A stretch of 64,000 nt of DNA from an uncultured Prevotellaceae bacterium (GCA_947176535.1 CAMWQU010000009.1:1-64000), one strand, 5' to 3'; counted from the first letter of the stretch, positions 22,126-31,821 are shown. Notes: generated from the sequence alone by a model not told the origin. A program made the numbers and translations.

Positions 22126-23363
22126 GTAAAGATGTGCCTTATATAAAAAACCTAAAGATTGAATCCTCGATAAAGAACGTCGAGGACTCAATCTCTGATA
22201 CGTTGTCTTCTTGTTCGGAATTCAGCGAGGTTGTCAATGTAGATGATGTAATTATTAGCAATCTTGAGACAAGAATTGCAGCTCTCATGACAAAAAATGG
22301 GATACCGCAACCTGAAAAAGAAGAAAAAACAAGCCATGTTAAATGTGAGACATCCGAGAAAGTACAAAAGACAGATATTCTACAAATAGATTGTGACTTA
22401 GTGGTATCTTGTGTCGCAGGAGGCTTGGCTGTATTGGTAGACTTCCTTGTTGTTAGAATCCCCAAAACAACAAATATAGTACGATGTGGAAAAGTTATTA
22501 ACCAGCAAGGAAGCCCGATGACTGAGGCTTTACGTAAAATAGGTTTCACGTCAGACGGTAAAACTGCCGGATGGGTTAAAACCTTAGAGTCTTTCTTTGG
22601 AGTTAATTACGATACATCTATAATAGCTGGAGAGAAAGGTTTTACTCCAAGGTCTCATCGATTGTACAGTCTGGCTCATGATCCTTCTCCTTCGGGCTTG
22701 TTATGGGCGTTAAAAGATGCTATAACCGGGACTACAAGCTATATTTCTCAGGACGGCATTCTCAAAAGTATTCCTACCAAACACGTCAGCGTATGGCGTA
22801 TTTTTGCGACACCTGTAATATGGATGGGACATATTCTTTCGGACATTTTTACAAAAGCAGGTGTTCCTATCCCAGGAAGTTGTCTCTTACGTACTCTTCA
22901 ATTCGGATCATTTGGAGAAAAAGGACGCACCATCGGCCAAGTAGTGGAGTATATGTATCTCGAAGGATATGATTTGCGCCATCTTGCTACTATGGCAACT
23001 GAGAAAGCAGTATTAGAATTTATAATTCGAGTATATCACTACCTTACGAAACCAACAATAGAGCAATTTGCCCGGCCTCAAGCTCTCATCCATATTGATT
23101 TAGAGAAACAGAACCGTCGGTTACAGAGTATGTGCCTGCAGGCATATGTGGTAGCCTCTTGTGGTAACGTAGCCAAACTTGCAATTTACCAATGGAACCC
23201 CACGGCACTTAATTTATCGGTATGGGTAGCCTTTTTCCGAACGGCTGTGACTGAATACAATCGGCGACATGGTTCAATGCAAGATGTTCTCGATACAATA
23301 GAGCAGCGTCAAATCATCAATGATCAATTTGATGCTATTGAGGCTAAATTAAATATGATCTAA
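22122..23363 (+). CDS. Unknown conserved protein, cassette gene 2
   Basis: A 413-residue protein of no family I can name. The start is set by the ATGA overlap (ATG 22122, stop of gene 1 at 22123-22125); a longer ORF adds nine residues. The N-terminal 90 residues are acidic and probably disordered. A hydrophobic segment follows (LVVSCVAGGLAVLVDFLVV). The middle has a conserved-looking stretch, GFTPRSHRLYSLAHDPSPSG, and later VIWMGHILSDIFTKAGVPI, rich in His and Asp that could bind metal or form an active site. The C-terminal part is helical (NRRLQSMCLQAYVVASCGN). I have a general impression of similar proteins elsewhere next to membrane-protein genes but cannot attach a function. Confidence 0.72.
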   Translation: MSKDVPYIKNLKIESSIKNVEDSISDTLSSCSEFSEVVNVDDVIISNLETRIAALMTKNGIPQPEKEEKTSHVKCETSEKVQKTDILQIDCDLVVSCVAGGLAVLVDFLVVRIPKTTNIVRCGKVINQQGSPMTEALRKIGFTSDGKTAGWVKTLESFFGVNYDTSIIAGEKGFTPRSHRLYSLAHDPSPSGLLWALKDAITGTTSYISQDGILKSIPTKHVSVWRIFATPVIWMGHILSDIFTKAGVPIPGSCLLRTLQFGSFGEKGRTIGQVVEYMYLEGYDLRHLATMATEKAVLEFIIRVYHYLTKPTIEQFARPQALIHIDLEKQNRRLQSMCLQAYVVASCGNVAKLAIYQWNPTALNLSVWVAFFRTAVTEYNRRHGSMQDVLDTIEQRQIINDQFDAIEAKLNMI

Positions 23364-23467
23364 AAGAAGTTGTGATATTAGGATAGCAATCAATGTAAGG
23401 GCATACTTGTAAACTTGCTGTCTATTATCTTGTTTATTGCAGTCTTTTCTGTGATTTTACTCCCTAC

Positions 23468-23595
23468 CCCCGCATGGGCGCGTTTCGGTTCCGCTATGGA
23501 CGCGCCCTCGACAATAGTATTGTCTGCCCTCCGTCCCGCTATGGACGAAGCCCCGTCCATAGCGGGGCTGTAAACCGGCGTCGCGCCGCGTGTGT
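23468..23595. repeat. REP-like repeat R3, right flank of the accessory cassette
   Basis: 128 bp, the direct-repeat partner of R2 at 20442-20569. It contains the same three hairpins; the longest is CCCGCTATGGACG (23535-23547) with CGTCCATAGCGGG (23554-23566). The interval between R2 and R3 is about 2.9 kb and contains the third RNA and both cassette genes. Confidence 0.85.
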
Positions 23596-23649
23596 TTTCG
23601 GGCAGTCGTGATGCCGGAGAAAATGTATTCTGGAAAAGTCCCGCCTTTG

Positions 23650-23681
23650 CTTGCTTTTTCGTTCGATTTCGATTACCTTTG
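23650..23681 (+). promoter_or_regulatory. Promoter of mutS
   Basis: CTTG (23650-23653), 20 nt, TACCTTTG (23674-23681), 51 bp before ATG 23733. It supports the downstream start over the longer ORF. Confidence 0.7.
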
Positions 23682-23732
23682 TACTTGATTTTATACTCAA
23701 TCGTAATTCACGAACTATCCAGAAATAACGTT

Positions 23733-26336
23733 ATGGCCAAGACAGAAGGATTAACCCCGATGATGAAGCAGTTCTTCGACCTGAAGGCAAAGCATCCGGA
23801 TGCCATATTGCTGTTCCGGTGCGGCGACTTCTACGAGACGTACTGTCAGGATGCCATCGAGGCTTCGGCCATATTGGGCATAACGCTGACCAAACGGAAC
23901 AACGGCAGTGAAAACCCGACCGAGATGGCGGGTTTCCCCCATCATGCCTTGGACACCTATCTGCCTAAGTTGATAAGGGCCGGCCGACGGGTGGCCATTT
24001 GCGACCAATTGGAAGACCCGAAACTGACGAAGAAACTGGTGAAGCGCGGCATTACGGAATTGGTGACGCCGGGCGTTGCCATGAGCGACAATGTGCTTAA
24101 CTATAAGGAAAACAATTTCCTTGCGGCAGTCCATTTCGGGAAAGCCACCTGTGGCGTAGCCTTTCTGGACATCAGTACGGGTGAGTTCCTCTGTGCTGAG
24201 GGCACACCGGAGTTCGTGGAAAAGCTGATGGACAACTTTGTCCCGAAGGAAGTGCTCTTCGAACGGGGACGGCGGCCGCAGTTCGAGGGAGTGTTCGGAA
24301 CACGTCACTGCGTCTTCGAGATGGACGACTGGGTATTCACCGAGCAGTATGCCGTAAAGAAACTGACGAAGCACTTCGAGGTGAAGAACCTGAAAGGCTT
24401 TGGCGTCGAGCATCTGAAAAGCGGAATCGTGGCCAGTGGAGCCATCCTACAATACTTGGAAATCACGCAGCACATACAGATACGTCACATCACCTCGCTG
24501 CGCCGCATTGAAGAGGAACGCTTCGTCCGGCTCGATAAGTTCACTCTGCGCAGCCTGGAACTGTTAGGCTCGATGAGCGAGGAGGGCAAGTCGTTGTGCG
24601 ATGTCATGGATCGGACTATAACCCCCATGGGAGCCCGTATGCTACGACGCTGGATAACGTTTCCCCTGAAGGATGTCCGTCTCATTGAGCAACGCCTCGA
24701 CGTGGTGGATTATTACTTCCGGAAACCGGAATTTCGCGATTTCATCGAAGAAAGTCTGCATCCCATCAATGATTTGGAACGCATCATTTCGAAAGTGAAT
24801 GTCGGTCGTGTGTCACCCCGTGATGTCGTGCAGTTGAAGATTGCCTTGCAGACCGTGGAGAAAATCAAGCAGGCTTGTTCGGCCGCCGATAATGACATCA
24901 TCCGGCAAATCGGCGACCAGTTGAGTCCCTGCGCAGACATCCGCAACCGCATAGCCCGCGAGATTCAGCCCGACCCACCTCTTTTGGTGAACAAAGGCGG
25001 TGTTATCGCCAACGGCGTAAACGCAGAACTGGACGAACTGCGCAATATTGCCTATAACGGAAAGAACTACTTGCTGAAACTGCAACAGCAGGAAGCGGAG
25101 CGAACCGGCATTACCAGTCTGAAAATCGGTTACAACAACGTCTTCGGCTACTACCTTGAGGTAAGGAACACGTTCAAGGACAAAGTGCCGCAGGAGTGGG
25201 TGCGCAAGCAGACGCTGGCTCAGGCCGAACGCTACATCACGCAGGAACTGAAAGAGTATGAAGAGAAGATACTCGGTGCCGAGGACAAGATTCTGGCTTT
25301 GGAGACGCGCCTGTTCAACGAATTAGTGGTGACACTGGCCGAATACACTCCGCAAATACAAATCAATGCCAACCTCATTGCCCGGCTCGACTGCCTGCTT
25401 TCTTTCGCTCTTTCGGCCCGCGAGCACAACTACATCCGTCCCGTCGTGGATGATTCCTACATCATCGACATCCGCCAGGGTCGCCACCCCGTCATAGAAA
25501 TGCAGATGCCGGTGGGCGAACGCTATATCCCCAACGACGTTTTCTTAGACAACGAGACCCAGCAGATCATCATCATCACCGGCCCCAACATGGCCGGTAA
25601 GAGCGCGTTGCTCCGTCAGACGGCCATCATCACCCTGATGGCACAAATCGGTTGTTTCGTGCCGGCCGAACGTGCTCGCATCGGTATTGTGGACAAAATC
25701 TTCACCCGTGTCGGTGCCAGTGACAATATATCCATGGGCGAAAGTACCTTCATGGTGGAGATGAGCGAGGCTTCGAACATCCTCAACAATCTTTCGCCTC
25801 GTTCGTTGGTCATCTTCGACGAACTGGGACGGGGCACCAGCACCTATGACGGCATTTCCATTGCGTGGGCCATTGTCGAATACATCCACGAAAACCAGCG
25901 TGCCCATGCCCGCACGCTCTTCGCCACCCACTATCATGAGCTGAACGAAATGCAGCAGACCTACAACCGTATCAAGAACTTCAATGTCAGTGTGCGAGAG
26001 ATAGACGGTAAGGTCATCTTCCTGCGCAAATTAGAGCGTGGCGGCAGCGAACATTCTTTCGGCATCCACGTGGCCAAACTGGCAGGTATGCCCGGCAGCA
26101 TCGTGAAGCGCGCCGATCAGGTGCTCAAGCAGTTGGAAGCCACGAAGAACAGGGAAGTGGGCGGCAGCATTCAACTTACCAAGGTGCAGGACAACATGCA
26201 GATGAACTTTTTCCAGCTCGATGACCCCGTTCTGGCTCAGGTGCGTGACGAGATTCTCGGCCTCGACGTCGATAACCTTACCCCTTTGGAAGCCCTCAAC
26301 AAGCTCAATGACATCAAACGCATTGTAAAGGGATAA
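23733..26336 (+). CDS. mutS: DNA mismatch repair protein MutS
   Basis: An 867-residue MutS, the mismatch-recognition ATPase. The N-terminal mismatch-binding domain carries the Phe-X-Glu motif in CGDFYETY (about residues 30-37). The connector, lever and clamp domains follow. The ATPase domain has Walker A GPNMAGKS (about 617-624), Walker [13 protein letters not shown] (about 692-703) and the ATHYHEL motif (about 730-736). The C-terminal region includes the helix-turn-helix for dimerisation. ATG 23733 is chosen from the promoter and homologous N-terminus ([14 protein letters not shown]). The gene begins the mutS-pafA-HhH unit; the next ATG is 13 bp after the stop. Confidence 0.96.
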   Translation: MAKTEGLTPMMKQFFDLKAKHPDAILLFRCGDFYETYCQDAIEASAILGITLTKRNNGSENPTEMAGFPHHALDTYLPKLIRAGRRVAICDQLEDPKLTKKLVKRGITELVTPGVAMSDNVLNYKENNFLAAVHFGKATCGVAFLDISTGEFLCAEGTPEFVEKLMDNFVPKEVLFERGRRPQFEGVFGTRHCVFEMDDWVFTEQYAVKKLTKHFEVKNLKGFGVEHLKSGIVASGAILQYLEITQHIQIRHITSLRRIEEERFVRLDKFTLRSLELLGSMSEEGKSLCDVMDRTITPMGARMLRRWITFPLKDVRLIEQRLDVVDYYFRKPEFRDFIEESLHPINDLERIISKVNVGRVSPRDVVQLKIALQTVEKIKQACSAADNDIIRQIGDQLSPCADIRNRIAREIQPDPPLLVNKGGVIANGVNAELDELRNIAYNGKNYLLKLQQQEAERTGITSLKIGYNNVFGYYLEVRNTFKDKVPQEWVRKQTLAQAERYITQELKEYEEKILGAEDKILALETRLFNELVVTLAEYTPQIQINANLIARLDCLLSFALSAREHNYIRPVVDDSYIIDIRQGRHPVIEMQMPVGERYIPNDVFLDNETQQIIIITGPNMAGKSALLRQTAIITLMAQIGCFVPAERARIGIVDKIFTRVGASDNISMGESTFMVEMSEASNILNNLSPRSLVIFDELGRGTSTYDGISIAWAIVEYIHENQRAHARTLFATHYHELNEMQQTYNRIKNFNVSVREIDGKVIFLRKLERGGSEHSFGIHVAKLAGMPGSIVKRADQVLKQLEATKNREVGGSIQLTKVQDNMQMNFFQLDDPVLAQVRDEILGLDVDNLTPLEALNKLNDIKRIVKG

Positions 26337-26349
26337 ATCTAAGACAGCC

Positions 26350-27927
26350 ATGCGAAAGCTACTCACGTCTCTTTTTCTTTTCCTTCTCTCTGTTCCGTCT
26401 CCGTTTTCGTCCCTGCAGGCGCGTCCCAAGTTAGTTGTCGGCATTATTGTCGATCAGATGCGTTGGGACTATCTGGAACGCTACAAAGACCGTTACTGCG
26501 AAGGCGGCTTCCGGCGGATGATGAGCGAAGGATATAACTGCACGCAGTGTATGATTAACTACTTGCCTGCCGTGACTGCGGTTGGGCATGCTTCGGTGTA
26601 CACGGGCACCGTGCCGGCTTTCCACGGCATTACAGGCAACAGTTTCCGCATAGACGGCCGACGGACTACGGCCGTTTACGACGAACAGATGCAGACGGTG
26701 GGCAGCCGGACGGAAGCCGGCAAGCGTTCACCCCATCTTCTGATGACGACCACCATCGGCGATGAGCTGCGTATGGCCACCAACTTTCGTTCCAAGGTCA
26801 TCGGTGTGGCCCTGAAAGACCGTGCCGCCATTCTGCCCGCCGGTCATTCCGCCAATGCGGCCTACTGGCTCGACGAGGCACCTGACAACAAGTTTATCAC
26901 CAGCACGTACTACATGAAAGAGTTGCCGAAGTGGGTGACAGACTTCAACCGACGCAACCTGAGTCGGGAATACATGAAGCGCGACTGGCCTCAACAGATG
27001 ATGTACGCCTCCGACACTTACGTGCAGAGCCATCCCCGAGATGCGCGCATCGAGCATCGTGTGGGCGACGATATCCGTACCACCCCTTGGGGTGCTACGC
27101 TGACTTTGGACATGGCCCGTGCCGCCATCGCCGGCGAAGAACTGGGCAAGGACGAATTTACCGATATGCTTTGTGTCAGCATCTCCTCCACCGATATGCT
27201 CGCGCATCGCGTAGGCTGCAATTCGCCGCTCATCGAGGATGCTTTTCTCTGGCTCGACCGTGATTTGGAATCCTTTTTCCGCTATCTTGACGAAACGGTA
27301 GGGGAGGGGCAGTGGATGGCTTTCCTGACTGCCGACCATGCCGGCAGCCACAACTTGCAGTTCCGCATGGACAACCGTCTGCCGGCTCAAGTGTGGGAAT
27401 CCACCCAAGTCATCGAGGAAATCAACAAACTTATTGCCCGGGAGACCGGCAAAGAGAGTAAGTTTGTCATGGGCATCAGTGACTTCAAACTGCTGCTCGC
27501 CGAACAACTTATCCGGCAGTCGGGACTGGAATGGAACCGCGTGGCCGACCTTGTTGTCAGTTACCTGAAGACACTGCCCGAAATACAGTATGCCTTCGAC
27601 ATAAACCGTATGCCCGACTACCTTCCCGAACCCCTCCGCACCATGGCGCGAAACGGCTACTATCCGGGCCGGACGGGACAAATACAGTTGATACCCGTCG
27701 GTGGCGTGATGGAAGCCTACCACTATGGCAAAGAGCAGAACCTGAAAGGTGCCTGCCACATGCTTTGGGGCCCCGACGACACCCACATTCCCCTTGTGTT
27801 CCTCGGCGACGGCGTTCCGCAGGGCCAAACCAATCGCAGTGTGCATATCACCGACATTGCCGCCACGGTCTGTTCCCTGCTCGGTATACAGCAACCCGGT
27901 GCCTGCGTAGGGCAGCCCCTTTTCTGA
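26350..27927 (+). CDS. pafA: PafA-type alkaline phosphatase
   Basis: A 525-residue exported phosphatase of the alkaline phosphatase superfamily, close in pattern to the calcium-stimulated PafA enzymes of Bacteroidetes, which release phosphate from many phosphomonoesters in the periplasm. The signal peptide is at about 1-24. Metal-binding Asp is in IVDQMRWD (D35), the nucleophile Thr in PAVTAVGHAS (T76), the phosphate-contacting Asn in GITGNSF (N97), and the PafA-specific Lys-X-Arg in VALKDRAA (K156 and R158). Further metal ligands lie in SSTDMLAHRVG and TADHAGS. It is co-oriented 13 bp after mutS and 8 bp before the HhH protein. Confidence 0.9.
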   Translation: MRKLLTSLFLFLLSVPSPFSSLQARPKLVVGIIVDQMRWDYLERYKDRYCEGGFRRMMSEGYNCTQCMINYLPAVTAVGHASVYTGTVPAFHGITGNSFRIDGRRTTAVYDEQMQTVGSRTEAGKRSPHLLMTTTIGDELRMATNFRSKVIGVALKDRAAILPAGHSANAAYWLDEAPDNKFITSTYYMKELPKWVTDFNRRNLSREYMKRDWPQQMMYASDTYVQSHPRDARIEHRVGDDIRTTPWGATLTLDMARAAIAGEELGKDEFTDMLCVSISSTDMLAHRVGCNSPLIEDAFLWLDRDLESFFRYLDETVGEGQWMAFLTADHAGSHNLQFRMDNRLPAQVWESTQVIEEINKLIARETGKESKFVMGISDFKLLLAEQLIRQSGLEWNRVADLVVSYLKTLPEIQYAFDINRMPDYLPEPLRTMARNGYYPGRTGQIQLIPVGGVMEAYHYGKEQNLKGACHMLWGPDDTHIPLVFLGDGVPQGQTNRSVHITDIAATVCSLLGIQQPGACVGQPLF

Positions 27928-27935
27928 ACGCAATT

Positions 27936-29918
27936 ATGACGTGGCGCGTAAAACTACTGATGGCCTGCATCCTCGCGATGCACGGCCATTTTTTTTATGC
28001 CCAAAACGCCTACACGTGGCAGGACTTTGTGGAAGACGTGACCGACGAGTCGTATGCCGAGGAGCAGGGATGGACGGAAACGATGGAGGAACTGGCCCTG
28101 CAGGCCGACCGGCCCATGGACATCAATACGGCCACCCGCGAGCAACTGGGGCAGTTGCCTTTCCTCAGTGAGGAGCAAATCAGGGACATACATACGTACA
28201 TCCTGCTGCATCGCGGAATGCGCACGCTGAGCGAACTTATGGCCATTCCATCGATAGATTTCCGCACCCGGCGTTATCTTTCGCTCTTTCTCAGAGCCGA
28301 CCCGGCCGTTTTTGAACGGAAAGACACCCTGACACTGAGGTCGCTACTGCGACATAGCCGCCACGAGTTTGCGAGCCGTATCGACATCCCCCTCTACTAC
28401 CGTCTGGGCTATTCCTACCCCCCCCATTCGGGCGGTTACGCCGGTTCTCCTCTCTACCACAACGTTCGCTATCACCTTTCGGCCCGGAATCACGTTGAGG
28501 CGGGCCTCTCGGCCGAGAAAGACCCCGGCGAACCGTTTCGCGGCAACCGGGGCTGGGACAGTTACGGAGGCTACCTGATGCTGCGGAACATCCGCCGCCT
28601 GCGTTCCGTAGTCTTTGGCGACTACAAGATGGGATTCGGCGAAGGACTGGTGGTGAACAGCGGTTTCCCGACCGGGAAGTCCGGACTTATGAACCGCCCC
28701 GCGCAGGGCATACGCGCCAAACGGGGAACGGACGAGACCGACTACTTCCGCGGTGCCGCAACGGTGGTCAGGGTGGGAAATGTAGACCTTACGGCGTGGG
28801 TGTCGCATCGCCGGCTCGATGCCACGCTCAACGCAGACGGCACTGCGCGGACGATTCTCCGCTCGGGCCTGCACCGCACGGAAACCGAACTATCGAAAAA
28901 AAGGAACCTCGGCAGTACCCTGACGGGCGGAAACGTGCAGTGGCAGCATCAGGGCCTGCATCTGGGCGTCACCGGCTATTTTCAGCGGTTTCATCGGGCA
29001 CTTTCTCCGGGCGACGCCCTGTATCGGAAGATTTACCCCGCCGGCAGGAACTTCGGTGCGGCAAGCCTCAGCTACGGTTACGCCCGTCCGTGGTTTTCCG
29101 TGACCGGCGAGACGGCATACAGCACGGAGAAGGGCGGTTGGGCCACGCTGAACCGCGCTACGTGGAAGATTTCGCCCGACTACACGCTGACGGGTTCGCA
29201 CCGTTTCTATTCCTACAAGTATTATTCCTTCTACGCTTCGGCCCTGTCGGAAAACAGCAACGTACAGAACGAGAGCGGGGCGATGTTGCGCATGGACGCG
29301 ACACCCGTCGAACGGCTGACGGTGATGCTCTACATCGACTTTTTCTACAATCCGTGGCCGCGCTACAACCTCGACCATAGCAGCAGCGGACAGGAACTTC
29401 TTGCCCGCGCCGACTACCAACTGAACCGTCGGAACAGCCTCATGCTGCGCTATCAGTTGAAACGGAAAGAGCAGGGCGACGGACTGCAACCGCACCACCG
29501 CCTGCGCCTGCAGTACACCCGCCGGCAGGGGCAACACTGGCAGATGCAGTCCCTACTGAACCTCCACCGGACGGCCGGCAGTTCTCTGGGCTGGGCTTTG
29601 TCGCAGCGCGTCCGCATGAAGCATGACCGTCTCTCGTTGTCCTCCATCCTCACCTATTTCCACACTCCCGACTACCGGACACGTATTTTCATCTACGAAC
29701 CCCTGCTCAGCGGCATGTACCGCTACCCCTCGTTCTACGGCCACGGTCTGCGACTGTCCGCCGCCGTGCATTATGAGCTGTGGGAACGCCGCCTCCGCAT
29801 CGAGTTGCTCTACGGGCTATTGCGCTACACCGACCGCAGTGTGCAGGGGACGGGCATGCAGGAAATACGCAGCCCTTGGAAGCAGGACATCAGCCTTCAG
29901 TTGAGGCTGCGGATATAG
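27936..29918 (+). CDS. Outer-membrane protein with ComEA-like helix-hairpin-helix
   Basis: A 660-residue exported protein: signal peptide (about 1-22, ending FYAQ), then a helix-hairpin-helix pair of the ComEA type (MDINTATREQLGQLPFLSEE, about 58-77, with a second half around LSELMAIPSIDF). A long beta-strand-rich part follows (about 130-660) that looks like an outer-membrane barrel, with a tail LQLRLRI. Homologous HhH-plus-barrel proteins occur across Bacteroidetes, but their job is not established; DNA contact at the surface is one idea, the HhH serving protein binding another. A longer in-frame ORF overlaps pafA and is rejected in favour of ATG 27936. Confidence 0.8.
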   Translation: MTWRVKLLMACILAMHGHFFYAQNAYTWQDFVEDVTDESYAEEQGWTETMEELALQADRPMDINTATREQLGQLPFLSEEQIRDIHTYILLHRGMRTLSELMAIPSIDFRTRRYLSLFLRADPAVFERKDTLTLRSLLRHSRHEFASRIDIPLYYRLGYSYPPHSGGYAGSPLYHNVRYHLSARNHVEAGLSAEKDPGEPFRGNRGWDSYGGYLMLRNIRRLRSVVFGDYKMGFGEGLVVNSGFPTGKSGLMNRPAQGIRAKRGTDETDYFRGAATVVRVGNVDLTAWVSHRRLDATLNADGTARTILRSGLHRTETELSKKRNLGSTLTGGNVQWQHQGLHLGVTGYFQRFHRALSPGDALYRKIYPAGRNFGAASLSYGYARPWFSVTGETAYSTEKGGWATLNRATWKISPDYTLTGSHRFYSYKYYSFYASALSENSNVQNESGAMLRMDATPVERLTVMLYIDFFYNPWPRYNLDHSSSGQELLARADYQLNRRNSLMLRYQLKRKEQGDGLQPHHRLRLQYTRRQGQHWQMQSLLNLHRTAGSSLGWALSQRVRMKHDRLSLSSILTYFHTPDYRTRIFIYEPLLSGMYRYPSFYGHGLRLSAAVHYELWERRLRIELLYGLLRYTDRSVQGTGMQEIRSPWKQDISLQLRLRI

Positions 29919-30029
29919 CCGCTCCGGGCGACCTCACGGACAACTCCCCCGTTGTCTCTTCCTGCTCATCGGCCTTTGACCATGCAAAGTTACAACACGC
30001 CCCCGCTGCGCTACGCACGAAAAGTTCTT

Positions 30030-30089
30030 AACGTCCCGCAATGTCCCCTAACGTCCCGCAATGTCCCCTAATGTCCCGTAACGTCCCCT
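30030..30089. repeat. Three tandem copies of a 20-bp unit
   Basis: The unit AACGTCCCGCAATGTCCCCT is present twice exactly (30030-30049, 30050-30069) and once with two changes (30070-30089), followed by a partial AACG. Within each unit the 10-bp half AACGTCCCGC/AATGTCCCCT is itself repeated. Confidence 0.85.
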
Positions 30090-30120
30090 AACGCTCGGGC
30101 GGCCGGTGATGGAATCCTCC

Positions 30121-30148
30121 TACCTATGAATAGGTAATGCGCATGCGC
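30121..30148. repeat. Two adjacent short palindromes
   Basis: TACCTATGAATAGGTA (30121-30136, 7-bp arms) and GCGCATGCGC (30139-30148). Both are perfect. They could be protein-binding sites or remains of a mobile element; nothing decides this. Confidence 0.55.
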
Positions 30149-30167
30149 CCGCCCCCGCACACGTGTA

Positions 30168-30256
30168 TAGGACGACCCGGCCTCGTCCATAGCAGGATTG
30201 GCCTCCGTCCCGCCCGGGACGAGGCGCAGTCCATAGCGGGACAAGGCTGGGTCGTC
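30168..30256. repeat. REP-like repeat R4
   Basis: Contains GTCCATAGCAGGA, CCGTCCCGCCCGGGACGAGG and GTCCATAGCGGGAC. The whole element is enclosed by inverted arms GGACGACCC (about 30170-30178) and GGGTCGTCC (about 30248-30256), so it can fold as one branched hairpin. Confidence 0.75.
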
Positions 30257-30296
30257 CCCGGCCCTGTCGCCCAAACGTACCTATATTCTTATGAAG

Positions 30297-31664
30297 TTAA
30301 TCGTTTTTCGTGATGCGCTTCACAAAATCCGTGATAATATCGAGCACTTCCGGAGAGAGGGTCTCGCGAATATCATTATATTCCGCTATCTCGCCGGTGG
30401 TGGCCTGCTGCATGAGGTGGTTGAGGCCGGGCAAAAGTCTGACCTCCGCCTGCGGAACGAGTTTCCGTATCATGGTCGTATTGGCCACTCCGTCCACCTG
30501 CGTGTCCCTGTCCCCGTTGAGGGCGAGCAGGGGGCACTTTATATCTTTCAGGTACGCCGGAGGATTGAGGGCAAAGAAACCGTCGAACCACGGGGTGCGC
30601 ATCTTTTGGGTCGTTTTCAGCGAGGAGACAATCTGCGGACTCACTTTCAGACCGGCAGCGGAGGCCATGGAATCAATGTCGATGGGCCGGCACACCCCGA
30701 TGCGGCTTTGTTCGGCCACCGCGTCGGACACAATTTCTATGAGCCTGAGGCTCGTCTCCTTCTCCTCCCCGGTTACTCCGGCAAGGTCGAGCGCGTGGCT
30801 GTTCTGCCTCATCATGGTCTCCTTGCCGGTGACGGCCATTCCCGCCAGCGATAGGATGAAGTCCGTGCACCCCTCGGCACCCAGCATGAAGGCGATGGTG
30901 CCTCCCTCCGAGTGGCCGAGAACTCCCACTTTCCCCACGGCCCCGATAGAGCGGAGGAACGCGATTCCGCTGCGTGCGTCATCCCTGAACGTAGCGGTGG
31001 TGGCGCTCGGAAAGTCGCCGGTGGACTTGCCCACTCCGCGGTCGTCGTATCGGAGCGAACCGATGCCGTTGCGGGCAAGGTGGTCGGCAAGGACGGCAAA
31101 GGGGTGGTGGTCGAAAATCTCCTCGTCGCGGTTCTGCGGGCCGCTTCCCGACACCATCAGCACGACAGGGATTTTCGTGCTCATCAGCCGATAGGGCATG
31201 GTCAGCGTGGCACTCATGACGGCACCGTCCGGGGCCGTGAACGTCGTGTCCGTGACAGCGTAGGGGAACGGCGGTCGGGGTGTCTGCGGCCGGCGCACTT
31301 CTATCGGAATCTCCGGCGTAAGGTGCAAGGGGAATGCGTGGCCGCGCTGCCTGAATGTCCCCTCAATGGCGTCCGCCAGAATCCGGCCCTCGTAGGTCGC
31401 TCCCACCGCGTCGCACCGCAGGGAGACGGAGTCGGAGGTGCAGAAGAGTATCGTGGTCGGAATCCCTTTTGCTCCCTGCATCGGCGAATCGAGGGTACAC
31501 CGGGTAGTCCCGTCGTCGCTCTCTGTGAAGTTGAACACGATGGCCAGTCCGGTCTGCCCGACCCTGAGTTCGCCGCGCCATGAGCCGGTCAGTGCCGAAG
31601 TCCGCGCGGGCCACAAGAGGGCGCAGACCAAGAATGTCGATAGGATGCTGAACCTTTGTTTCAT
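30297..31664 (-). CDS. Exported alpha/beta hydrolase
   Basis: A 455-residue secreted hydrolase. After the signal peptide (about 1-24) comes a beta-rich N-terminal domain (about 25-125) seen in several Bacteroidetes hydrolases, then an alpha/beta-hydrolase core. The nucleophile elbow is GHSEGG (S252). The oxyanion region is VSGSGPQNRDEE, and the probable acid and histidine are in LNGDRDTQV and PGLNHLMQ. The substrate is unknown; esterase or acyl-hydrolase activity is likely. It has its own promoter and stands alone between repeat R4 and the divergent radical SAM gene. Confidence 0.85.
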   Translation of the reverse strand: MKQRFSILSTFLVCALLWPARTSALTGSWRGELRVGQTGLAIVFNFTESDDGTTRCTLDSPMQGAKGIPTTILFCTSDSVSLRCDAVGATYEGRILADAIEGTFRQRGHAFPLHLTPEIPIEVRRPQTPRPPFPYAVTDTTFTAPDGAVMSATLTMPYRLMSTKIPVVLMVSGSGPQNRDEEIFDHHPFAVLADHLARNGIGSLRYDDRGVGKSTGDFPSATTATFRDDARSGIAFLRSIGAVGKVGVLGHSEGGTIAFMLGAEGCTDFILSLAGMAVTGKETMMRQNSHALDLAGVTGEEKETSLRLIEIVSDAVAEQSRIGVCRPIDIDSMASAAGLKVSPQIVSSLKTTQKMRTPWFDGFFALNPPAYLKDIKCPLLALNGDRDTQVDGVANTTMIRKLVPQAEVRLLPGLNHLMQQATTGEIAEYNDIRETLSPEVLDIITDFVKRITKND

Positions 31665-31711
31665 ATATTCATGCGTTTACGCCGGGAAAATACCCGGTAT
31701 GCTGTACATCG

Positions 31712-31719
31712 CAAAGTTA
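31712..31719 (-). promoter_or_regulatory. Probable -7 box for the hydrolase gene
   Basis: The minus strand reads TAACTTTG, an exact TAnnTTTG match, 47 bp before the hydrolase start. Confidence 0.5.
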
Positions 31720-31779
31720 CAAAAAGTCTGAAACATGGCCCGGCCTTTCGGCAACGAAGTGCGGATATTTCCCAATAAA

Positions 31780-31811
31780 TTTGTGTTTTCACGCGCTTTG
31801 CACTATCTTTG
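31780..31811 (+). promoter_or_regulatory. Promoter of radical SAM-trkH, very short leader
   Basis: TTTG (31780-31783), 20 nt, TATCTTTG (31804-31811). The ATG at 31822 is only 10 bp after the -7 box, so the predicted mRNA leader is about 5 nt, close to leaderless. Confidence 0.75.
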
Positions 31812-31821
31812 CCCCTCAGTT

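Larger units (their letters stand above)
23364..23732. other. Intergenic region between the cassette and mutS
   Basis: A 369-bp stretch with no gene. The first 100 bp are A+T-rich. Repeat R3 fills 23468-23595, and the mutS promoter (23650-23681) follows. The longest upstream extension of the mutS reading frame begins inside R3 and is not coding. Confidence 0.6.
29919..30296. other. Intergenic region rich in repeats
   Basis: A 378-bp gap between convergent genes with no coding signal. It holds a 20-bp tandem repeat (30030-30089), two perfect palindromes (30121-30136 and 30139-30148) and REP-like repeat R4 (30168-30256). Confidence 0.65.

Noticed and set aside
20586-23467. Cassette considered as an insertion sequence
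   Set aside because: No transposase, no terminal inverted repeats and no short target duplication were seen; only the long direct repeats R2 and R3.
23592-23732. Longer MutS start at the upstream codon
   Set aside because: The extension runs through repeat R3 and the promoter; ATG 23733 matches the usual MutS N-terminus.
27531-27935. Longer start for the HhH outer-membrane protein
   Set aside because: It overlaps pafA by 397 bases in another frame, and the signal peptide begins at ATG 27936.
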